The notes below the pieces were generated by a model. It saw only the letters and a list, made by a program, of their open reading frames with translations. It was not told the DNA's origin and ran no database searches. DNA of 9,016 nt from Calditrichota bacterium (GTDB lineage: Bacteria > Calditrichota > Calditrichia > Calditrichales > Calditrichaceae), in assembly GCA_024278715.1 (NCBI GenBank), contig JAJRSN010000438.1, positions 1 to 9,016 of the forward strand, written 5' to 3'. Positions within the stretch are counted from its first letter, which is position 1, and each line of letters opens with the position of its first letter. Both the position numbers and the translations under genes were made by a program. Below are positions 1 through 6,060 of this stretch, one piece after another.

Positions 1-950
1 AATAAACCCACTGGCTCCGATTTGGTCCATGATTTTTCTTTAAATAACGAAAAACGAAAATTCACGCCCACCCGATGCGTTAAACCAAGATTTTGATGAT
101 TAAACAGAGTGTAATCGATTGAAAGATCTTTTGCGGGACGAATTCCGGCTCCGAATGACGGCTGAAAACCGGAACCGCTCATCCAGGGATTACCCACGCG
201 TAAAAATGCAAAATTTTTCCATGAATATTCCAGACCCGTGGAGACGTACCAATCACGATCGTTGGAGCGCACCGCTTCTACCCCAAGCCGAAGATTGATG
301 AACGGTAAAAGGTAACCCAAGCCCAAACGATAGGTAAGGGGGATGGGCTCGCTGATCTGATCATATCGGATTTTGTTTCCGAAATTACGAATTACCCCCG
401 CCACGGAAAGCCCCTTGACAAAAGTCTCCATTAAAAAGCCCAGATCAAAAGCCATACCAGAAGCGACAAATCCGGCAAGATCGTCTCTGAAATACTTAAT
501 TCCCAGCCCAACGTAAAAACTGGGGTGAATTTTGTAGGCGATATTCATTTGAATAATGGAACTGTTTACGCCTAATTTCTCCGTTTTTTGACCATAGCGG
601 TCTTTGCCCTGAATATCGGGCATGCCTAAATAAGAAACACTAAAGGCAGCCGCCAATTTGGGGTCTATTTTAAAACCCAGACTTATGTTTTGCATCCGAA
701 TGTCTTCAAACCACTGCATGTACGCAAAACCGACTTCAGCCCTTTTTAACAGAACCAGACCGGCGGGATTGTAAAAAACGGCGTGAACATCGTTGCCAAG
801 AGCGGAATAAGCGCCGCCCATAGCCGAAGCCCTCGGACTTAACTCCGCCCGCAAAAATAAATTGCTGGATAATCCGGCTCGCCGGTCGCCGGCATGAACG
901 GCTCCGAACAACATTATTTGTATTAAAAAAATGAGGAAGAAAATTCTCAT
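1..950 (-). CDS. PorV/PorQ-family outer-membrane beta-barrel protein, partial (3' end outside the window)
   Basis: Translating the minus strand from the ATG at 950-948 gives 316 codons with no stop; the gene runs off the left edge. Residues 1-20 are a signal peptide (basic N-terminus, hydrophobic core, likely cleavage after VHA). Residues 38-65 hold the family hallmark: SPRASAMGGAYSALGND followed by FYNPAGL. The rest alternates amphipathic strands with glycine turns, as in a beta-barrel, and VNFRF near 296-300 looks like a terminal strand. At least 16 more residues follow, so there is a C-terminal extension of unknown length. PorV-type proteins act in the outer membrane; PorV itself helps release sorting-domain cargo from T9SS. 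That fits the two T9SS-type cargo genes upstream. Only a weak purine-rich ribosome site (AGAAAAG) precedes the ATG. A FadL-type or other UPF0164-like barrel is the main alternative. Confidence 0.88.
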   Translation of the reverse strand, partial: MRIFFLIFLIQIMLFGAVHAGDRRAGLSSNLFLRAELSPRASAMGGAYSALGNDVHAVFYNPAGLVLLKRAEVGFAYMQWFEDIRMQNISLGFKIDPKLAAAFSVSYLGMPDIQGKDRYGQKTEKLGVNSSIIQMNIAYKIHPSFYVGLGIKYFRDDLAGFVASGMAFDLGFLMETFVKGLSVAGVIRNFGNKIRYDQISEPIPLTYRLGLGYLLPFINLRLGVEAVRSNDRDWYVSTGLEYSWKNFAFLRVGNPWMSGSGFQPSFGAGIRPAKDLSIDYTLFNHQNLGLTHRVGVNFRFSLFKEKSWTKSEPVGL

Positions 951-1088
951 AATTTCTTTTCTGTTTTGTTCCGAATACCTAATGCGTACAATAGTTGTGC
1001 CATTGCAGAAAGCGCCGTAATTTCAATATCGACAAGGCTTTGAAAAAACAAATACTTTAAACCTGTATAAAATTTTCACAGATTCGGA
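951..1088 (-). other. Intergenic gap between radical SAM gene and PorV-like gene
   Basis: This 138-base A+T-rich gap separates the TGA of the radical SAM gene from the ATG of the barrel gene. It is the second longest gap inside the intact part of the cluster and could hold a promoter for the barrel gene, but I see no convincing -35/-10 pair and no Bacteroidota-type TTTG/TAnnTTTG pair at good spacing. No GC-rich hairpin followed by a T run is visible, so a classical terminator is not supported. Confidence 0.5.
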
Positions 1089-2180
1089 TCAAATCAAACG
1101 GGACGCGATTTTTACCAGCGAAGCCGAATGCAAAAGTAAATTCGTATAACCGGCGTTTGCCAGAGGGCACGCGCATTCTCTGTTCTTTATGCTCTTTCTG
1201 ATTTTCCGGGCGGCTTCCGAGTTCCAGACCTTTTTAAAATCGTAATTATGCTCTCTGACATTGCCCATGGAATCGGCTCGGATGCAGCAAGCCCAAACAT
1301 CTCCGTCGGGCGATAGCTGGCACGAAGCGACACCGGCATAACAGGGAATAATCTGCTCGTTTTTTAGCAAATACCTTTTTACCAACTGATAATATTCTAT
1401 CCGAAACGAACGGGCGACATTCGCCAAACCCTTAAGGCGCTTTCCTTTCATCTCGGCGATTAAAAAATCAATCGCCGAAAAGTAGTCTTCTTTATTCGGA
1501 GTAATTTTTTTCCCCATTGTGCCCAATTCCACCCGTTCTTCGGCAATTTCGGTAATGTACGAATCCGGTTGTAATTGAATCAGTTCGCGGTAAATCTCCG
1601 GGAATCGTTTAACATTAAACACCGAAATTACCGTGTGAATGCCGAGAGTAAAATTGGGATACGCGGTCAATTCTTTTAATTGTTCGTAAGTTTTCATGGC
1701 TCGCTCCCAGTTGCCCGGAAAACCGCGGATTTCATCGTGCTTTTCGCCGATTTCATCCAGCGAAAGATTAATAATAATATCCGATTTGGGACAGGCTTTG
1801 ATCATGGCTTCTACCCGTTCCGGAATAACTTTATGCAGGCTGCCGTTGGTCGGAATGTTAATAATAGCCGGCTGCGACCGTTTGTAAATTACTTTTACCA
1901 CATCCACAATATCCCTTCGCAAAAAGGGTTCGCCGCCGCTCAAAGTAAACCAGAACGGCGCCTTTCCCACAGCGGCGAATATCTTGTCATATTCTTCAAC
2001 CGTTAAATTGTTCACTTTTTTTTCATAAACATTACAAGTGGCGCAGCGCGAGTTACAGGAATAGAGTAAACTGATCGTAAAATTAACGGGAAGAGGAGCC
2101 TTTCCCGCGGCAAAATGGTAAAAGGCTTTTAATCGCGGTAATTTTGAGAGAAGCTGTATTCGTTTACCCAGGGGATTCAT
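1089..2180 (-). CDS. Radical SAM protein with C-terminal SPASM-like domain
   Basis: 363 residues. The radical SAM core spans about residues 34-230: the cluster-binding motif is C42-x3-C46-x2-C49 (CNSRCATC), followed by SGGEPF at 81-86, TNG at 111-113 and SLD...HDEIRG at 140-153, all typical SAM-binding or barrel motifs. A C-terminal SPASM-like region follows with C280, C287, G293-x4-C298, C299 and a late C336-x-C338 pair, expected to bind at least one auxiliary [4Fe-4S] cluster. Family members cleave SAM to a 5'-deoxyadenosyl radical; many SPASM proteins modify peptides, others small molecules or lipids. The substrate here is unknown. The frame stays open up to 2297, but I chose the ATG at 2180: it has AAAGGA six bases upstream, starts just after the preceding gene, and avoids a 39-residue extension that merely overlaps that gene and looks non-conserved. 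The 10-base gap implies translation coupled with the upstream flavoprotein. Confidence 0.9.
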   Translation of the reverse strand: MNPLGKRIQLLSKLPRLKAFYHFAAGKAPLPVNFTISLLYSCNSRCATCNVYEKKVNNLTVEEYDKIFAAVGKAPFWFTLSGGEPFLRRDIVDVVKVIYKRSQPAIINIPTNGSLHKVIPERVEAMIKACPKSDIIINLSLDEIGEKHDEIRGFPGNWERAMKTYEQLKELTAYPNFTLGIHTVISVFNVKRFPEIYRELIQLQPDSYITEIAEERVELGTMGKKITPNKEDYFSAIDFLIAEMKGKRLKGLANVARSFRIEYYQLVKRYLLKNEQIIPCYAGVASCQLSPDGDVWACCIRADSMGNVREHNYDFKKVWNSEAARKIRKSIKNRECACPLANAGYTNLLLHSASLVKIASRLI

Positions 2181-2186
2181 TAGCTG

Positions 2187-2192
2187 TCCTTT
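2187..2192 (-). promoter_or_regulatory. Ribosome binding site of the radical SAM gene
   Basis: AAAGGA on the minus strand lies six bases before the ATG at 2180-2178 and overlaps the TAA stop (2193-2191) of the upstream reductase gene. It decides the start codon and suggests that ribosomes ending on the first gene re-initiate on the second. Confidence 0.75.
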
Positions 2193-3399
2193 ATTTGTGT
2201 TCCGTTTTTGCCATGAGCTTTTCGGAAGATCGCGGTTTACCCAGAGACGGGTAGAACAAAATCTTAATTTTGTTCCATCGCGAATATTTGCCGCCAAAGG
2301 CGCTTACCGAAAGCAATTTAACAGGCAATAATTTACCGAATTTTCGGCTGAAAATAATCACTCGGGCGATAAGCATTTGTTTGCGCAGGTCTTTGCCGAA
2401 TCGTTCCTTAACGGCACGATCGTAATTCCGCAGATTTTCCGCGGAAAAATCGCCGGATTTTAGCGCCTCCTCAATTACGGGAACGCACAGCTCAGCCGCA
2501 TCGACGGCGTAATCGATTCCCGCGCCGAACAAAGGGCTGACCATTCCGGCGGCGTCTCCGGCTAAAATTTGCGAGTCATCGCTAATGCGGCTCATCATCC
2601 ACATGGGAATAAATCCGCCTTTTTTGTCCGCAACGGGTCGGTCTTTCAATAAATTTGCGGTCGGCGGAAACCTTTCGATAAAATCGAATAATTTTTGTTT
2701 GAGTTCTCCTCCGTCCCTGTCCGGCAAGATGGCGCCCACGCCGATGTTGCTTTCTTTTTTGTTGGGGAAAATCCAGCCATAGCCCCAGGGAAAAAGCTGC
2801 GGCGCAAAATAGATGTGCGCTTCGTCTTCGCCTACGGGAACGCCCTCTACTTCGTAAGCGTAGGCATAAGCCCAGTATTTCTTTTTTAACTGCCGCGCAA
2901 ATTCGGGATTTTTAAAAGCCAGTGAACGGGGTCCGTCGGTAAAAAGGATTATTTTGCCGCGCACTACCCATTCCGCTTTTGTTTTGCTGTCTTGCAAAAC
3001 AACCGAAACCTCGCCCGGTTTTTTTACCCGATAATCAATCGCCCTTGTTCTGTTCAGTAATTTTGCCCCCGCCGATTTTGCCCGCTCCGCCAAATACCGA
3101 TCGAACACCCGGCGTTTAACCGTTACCTGATCGCAATCATAGATCACCTTTCCCCAGGGCAGATGGAAAATATTCTTTTTAATGGCTTGTTCCAGAACGT
3201 CTTCATTCCGCGCATATCGATCAAAATAAGAGCGGTCGAACAATCCGCCGCAAGCCGCGGTTTTGCCGGAAAACTCGTCTTTTTCCACCAGCAAAACCGA
3301 AATCCGTTTTTTCGCCAATAACCCGGCTGCAACCGAACCGGCTATTCCTGCGCCCACAATGATTACGTCGTAAAATTTATTGTCAGGAGAATTATTCAT
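2191..3399 (-). CDS. Geranylgeranyl reductase-family FAD-dependent oxidoreductase
   Basis: 402 residues, a usual length for the family. An N-terminal Rossmann fold binds FAD: DVIIVGAGIAG at 11-21 with GxGxxG at 16-21 and the acidic ribose-binding E39 (VEK). The CGG motif (50-52) typical of geranylgeranyl reductases is present. A DG motif occurs at 155-156, but as FTDGPRS instead of the usual GADGANS. WGYGWIFP at 205-212 matches the family's PGYGWIFP motif, and the second FAD motif GDAAGMVSPLFGAGI covers 281-295. Known relatives reduce double bonds of isoprenoid chains on archaeal-type lipids, chlorophyll precursors or menaquinone; the substrate here is not shown. It is probably a cytoplasmic enzyme attached to the membrane periphery. 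The start ATG has only a weak GGA about five bases upstream. It lies 48 bases after the large propeller gene, without a visible terminator, and 10 bases before the radical SAM gene, so all three may be co-transcribed. Confidence 0.9.
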   Translation of the reverse strand: MNNSPDNKFYDVIIVGAGIAGSVAAGLLAKKRISVLLVEKDEFSGKTAACGGLFDRSYFDRYARNEDVLEQAIKKNIFHLPWGKVIYDCDQVTVKRRVFDRYLAERAKSAGAKLLNRTRAIDYRVKKPGEVSVVLQDSKTKAEWVVRGKIILFTDGPRSLAFKNPEFARQLKKKYWAYAYAYEVEGVPVGEDEAHIYFAPQLFPWGYGWIFPNKKESNIGVGAILPDRDGGELKQKLFDFIERFPPTANLLKDRPVADKKGGFIPMWMMSRISDDSQILAGDAAGMVSPLFGAGIDYAVDAAELCVPVIEEALKSGDFSAENLRNYDRAVKERFGKDLRKQMLIARVIIFSRKFGKLLPVKLLSVSAFGGKYSRWNKIKILFYPSLGKPRSSEKLMAKTEHK

Positions 3400-3447
3400 A
3401 TCGTCCGTTCTTAAATCCTTGCCGAATTCCGTTTAAGTTAAGCCCGG

Positions 3448-5796
3448 TCACCGAACCAAAGTGAGCATGCGCGACCGGCGATATTTACCGCTTTGAAAAA
3501 GACAGATGTATTTTCCCGAAGGCAGAATCTGCCCGTAGTCGTTTTTTCCGTCCCATTGAACCCGATAATTTCCGCCGCCTAACGCACCGTTAAAAAGCGT
3601 GCGCACCCGTCGTCCGCTTAAATCGAACAAAACCAATTTGACGCTTTGGGAAGAAGTTTCGGAGTTTTCCGGAATCATGATCTCGATGATTGTCGAATTA
3701 TTAAAAGGATTCGGATAATTGGGCAACAGTTCCGGTCGATCCGGAAGCGTGTTTTCAACAACCCGCGTTAATCCCTTCGGTACAAACGCAACCGACAAAC
3801 GCGCGACCGTGGATTTTCTTCCGGCGTAACTCACGTCTTTCAATTCGTAAAAATAGGTTTTTCCGGGCAGAACATTTTGATCGAAATATTCGTATTGACG
3901 ACCAAGGCTGGAATTTCCCAGTCCTCTTAGCCGGTCGTCGGTCTCGAAAGAAGCTATCAGTTTTTTTGTTGTGTCCGCATCGATTCTGCGCCAGATTTCA
4001 AAGCCTAAATTGTCAAGTTCGCTTGCCGTTTCCCATTGCAGTAAAATTCCGTCGGTTTCTTTTTGATAAGTAAACAGCAGCAACTGAACGGGCAGGGAGT
4101 TGTCGGTGGAAGAGGAGCCCAGAGTAAAAAGAGAATATTTGTGAAGCTGGGTTGTGATTCCCGAAACACTGATTTTATTATTGACGTCGTCAACATTTTG
4201 CGCAGTGCCCGCTAAAATCCATGTCTCACTATTAACGTCCCAGTAACAAATTCGTAAATCGGTTTCATTATTTACCGCCGACCATTCCGTAATTCCGTCG
4301 TAATAAAAATCGATGGTCGCGTCGTAGGTGCCGGCGTTGGTGGTAATTGTGTAAAACCCGGAAACCGCGATGTGATTGATTCCGGCGCCGACTTTTGACC
4401 GGTTTGAATTTGATCCGTGATTGTAAAACACCGTTGTGTTGCCTCCGGTGTAACCGCTCTGATAGTCGATTACCACCTTTCCGCTGTTGAAAGTAACCGG
4501 AGCAGGATCGCCGCTTGCTATGGTCTGTTCTTCAGCCTGGTAATTTTCCCACCAGGCAAGCTGTCCCAAAACAAGACCGCCGGTTTCAACTGCTTGTTCC
4601 GCCGTGCCGATAATATCAATATCGCCGTCGCCGTCCAGATCGTTTGCGGTAACAAAATAGGCGTAAGTAAACGAATTGTCAATTGTGTATTCGGTAAAAT
4701 TCTGATTTCCGTCGTTCTCGAACCAGACTATCAGATTGTCCGAATCGGCGCAGCTAACCACATCCAAATCCGCGTCTCCGTCCAAATCCACAGCCTGCAC
4801 ATTGCGCGCGTACTGAAAACTTGAACGAATGGTGAACATGCTGCTTCCGAACTGACCCGTTCCGTCGTTAGCCCACCAGTCCACGCTTTGATTTTTATAC
4901 CCGGCGCCCAAGAGATCGATATCGCCGTCGTTGTCGATATCGGCGGCTTGAATATCGTTTCCGCCGTAAGTTGTTTTGATGATTTCCTGCTGAATCCAAG
5001 AGCTTAAGGAAGCCTGCGCCCACCAGCGGACATCTTCATCGGTGGAAGCTGTAAGACTGGCGTAGTCTGTCCAACCCATGCCCGCGATGTCGTCGTCCGT
5101 ATCGCCGTCAAAATCTCCGATGGCAATGCCCGAGGGCGATTGATAATTGATCAACTGATTTTCGGTGAAAGTCGGATTAACGCCGCCGTCGTTTTTCAGC
5201 CAGCGGATAAAATCTCCCGTTACGGGGTTGCCTAAAGCCGCGTCGCCCATCCCGTCAACAATATCCGGATTTCCGTCGCCGTCCAGATCGTAAATCAAAA
5301 CAATGTAATTAAACGGGGCGGCGACGCCAACCTGATACTTTCGCCAGCGGCTGTTATAATCGGTAACCGGATTTACATACCACACCAACGAGCTATCCAC
5401 ATTTGAATTGCCGACCGCCACATCAGGGTAACCGTCGCCGTTCAAATCGCCCGCAGCCAGTCCGCGGGCGGTTCTGAAGCGATAATCGATGGTCTTGCGG
5501 GTAAAGCTCTCGGCGCCGTCGTTTAAATACAAGACAACATTCAAGCCGGTGTCATCTTCGACGCCCGTGCTTCCTTCGGGATTCGCGGTACAAATAATAT
5601 CACGATCATTATCCAGATCAATATCGATTACCACATTCTTTTTGGCTTTTTCCAGATCGTCGTCAATTACCTGCTTGGCTGAAAAAGTCGCGCTTTGACC
5701 GTATCCGTCCAAAGGAACCAATAAGGAAGAGACCAGGAACAACGAGACTGTTAATCTCATAAGACAGGGAAATTTCTTAAACGGACGCAATCGCAT
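3448..5796 (-). CDS. Secreted FG-GAP/VCBS seven-repeat beta-propeller with Fn3-like module and T9SS type A sorting domain
   Basis: 782 residues. After a basic start, a hydrophobic signal peptide lies at about 13-34 (MRLTVSLFLVSSLLVPLDGY). Seven Asp-rich calcium-loop repeats start near 58, 117, 170, 228, 286, 337 and 386 (for example DLDGDGNPDI, DLDGDGDIDI), spaced 49-59 residues apart: one complete seven-bladed FG-GAP/VCBS propeller. A beta-rich domain of unknown name follows (about 425-560), then a fibronectin-III-like module (about 567-675, starting LPVQLLLFTYQ and containing LQWETASELDNLGFEIWRR). The C-terminus is a T9SS type A sorting domain/FlgD-like fold with NYPNPFN at 693-699, LFDLSGRRVRTL and SGKYICLF, ending LVR. 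It is expected to be exported by Sec, carried across the outer membrane by T9SS and released or attached to the surface; an adhesion or polymer-binding role is inference. The ATG at 5796 is supported by AAGGGAG three bases upstream, while the internal Met13 has no such site. Confidence 0.93.
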   Translation of the reverse strand: MRLRPFKKFPCLMRLTVSLFLVSSLLVPLDGYGQSATFSAKQVIDDDLEKAKKNVVIDIDLDNDRDIICTANPEGSTGVEDDTGLNVVLYLNDGAESFTRKTIDYRFRTARGLAAGDLNGDGYPDVAVGNSNVDSSLVWYVNPVTDYNSRWRKYQVGVAAPFNYIVLIYDLDGDGNPDIVDGMGDAALGNPVTGDFIRWLKNDGGVNPTFTENQLINYQSPSGIAIGDFDGDTDDDIAGMGWTDYASLTASTDEDVRWWAQASLSSWIQQEIIKTTYGGNDIQAADIDNDGDIDLLGAGYKNQSVDWWANDGTGQFGSSMFTIRSSFQYARNVQAVDLDGDADLDVVSCADSDNLIVWFENDGNQNFTEYTIDNSFTYAYFVTANDLDGDGDIDIIGTAEQAVETGGLVLGQLAWWENYQAEEQTIASGDPAPVTFNSGKVVIDYQSGYTGGNTTVFYNHGSNSNRSKVGAGINHIAVSGFYTITTNAGTYDATIDFYYDGITEWSAVNNETDLRICYWDVNSETWILAGTAQNVDDVNNKISVSGITTQLHKYSLFTLGSSSTDNSLPVQLLLFTYQKETDGILLQWETASELDNLGFEIWRRIDADTTKKLIASFETDDRLRGLGNSSLGRQYEYFDQNVLPGKTYFYELKDVSYAGRKSTVARLSVAFVPKGLTRVVENTLPDRPELLPNYPNPFNNSTIIEIMIPENSETSSQSVKLVLFDLSGRRVRTLFNGALGGGNYRVQWDGKNDYGQILPSGKYICLFQSGKYRRSRMLTLVR
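4544..4563. repeat. 20-base block identical to 6845-6864
   Basis: An exact 20-base match occurs at the equivalent place in the two propeller genes, just after the last propeller repeat, where both proteins read LAWWEN. With the 24-base match at 4693-4716 it shows that the two genes arose by duplication, with some segments still identical at DNA level. Confidence 0.85.
4693..4716. repeat. 24-base block identical to 6970-6993
   Basis: An exact 24-base match between the two propeller genes, encoding NDGNQNFT on the minus strand in the sixth-to-seventh repeat of both. The identity, including third codon positions, points to recent duplication or gene conversion in this blade. Confidence 0.85.
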
Positions 5797-5799
5797 GAA

Positions 5800-5806
5800 C
5801 TCCCTT
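5800..5806 (-). promoter_or_regulatory. Ribosome binding site of the 782-residue propeller gene
   Basis: AAGGGAG on the minus strand, three bases before the ATG at 5796-5794. It favours this start over the internal ATG twelve codons later, which is preceded only by pyrimidine-rich sequence. Confidence 0.7.
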
Positions 5807-5851
5807 GAGTTGGCTTTATTAGCTCAAATCGTAAAAAATTTTTGCGCTTCT

Positions 5852-5893
5852 TTACACGCAGATATTAATACAATTAAACATTGCCCGAACCAT
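5852..5893 (-). CDS. Possible 13-residue leader peptide ORF
   Basis: The minus strand reads GGGAGGAGAGGCAATG, a near-perfect Shine-Dalgarno (GGAGG at 5905-5901) seven bases before the ATG at 5893. This is stronger than the site of any full gene in the window. The ORF encodes MVRAMFNCINICV and stops with TAA at 5854-5852, 55 bases before the ATG of the large propeller gene. It could be an attenuator or coupling leader, or a remnant start of a lost gene. It has no run of a single regulatory amino acid, and no clear alternative stem-loops follow it. The purine-rich stretch may also be chance. Confidence 0.25.
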   Translation of the reverse strand: MVRAMFNCINICV

Positions 5894-6060
5894 TGCCTCT
5901 CCTCCCGTAATACAAAGAAGCGGTTATGGAATGGGCTACGGATTTTCAAAATTCCAAAAAATGTGTTATTTCACTTTTTAAAAATTCTTTAAATTTTAGA
6001 ATCCAAACAAGAAGCAAATTATTCCATTACGCGCAATGATCAAACAAAACACGCAAAACT

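Larger units (their letters stand above)
5797..6060 (-). other. 264-base intergenic leader between the two propeller genes
   Basis: The longest gap between intact genes. It is strongly A+T-rich near the end of the upstream gene (about 5941-6000) and holds a short ORF with a very good ribosome site (5852-5906). No GC-rich hairpin with a T tract is visible, so I cannot show a terminator for the 661-residue gene. No clear promoter boxes were found either, though the length suggests that the downstream propeller gene has its own promoter here. Confidence 0.5.

Noticed and set aside
969..1088. Inverted 7-base match (tccgaat / attcgga) spanning the gap before the barrel gene
   Set aside because: The arms are about 100 bases apart and short enough to occur by chance; no symmetric operator or stable hairpin results.
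2181..2297. Upstream in-frame start giving the radical SAM protein 39 more residues
   Set aside because: The extension lies entirely within or next to the end of the reductase gene, has no ribosome site, and reads as an out-of-frame shadow. The ATG at 2180 has AAAGGA at good spacing and the family fold begins soon after it.
5795..5992. Plus-strand 65-residue ORF in the gap between the propeller genes
   Set aside because: It has no ribosome site before its ATG, overlaps the start of a well-supported minus-strand gene by two bases, and shows no recognisable domain or signal.
5941..6000. A+T-rich palindromic stretches as a terminator after the 661-residue propeller gene
   Set aside because: The stems are made almost only of A and T, with mismatches and tiny loops, and no GC-rich stem followed by a T run is present.
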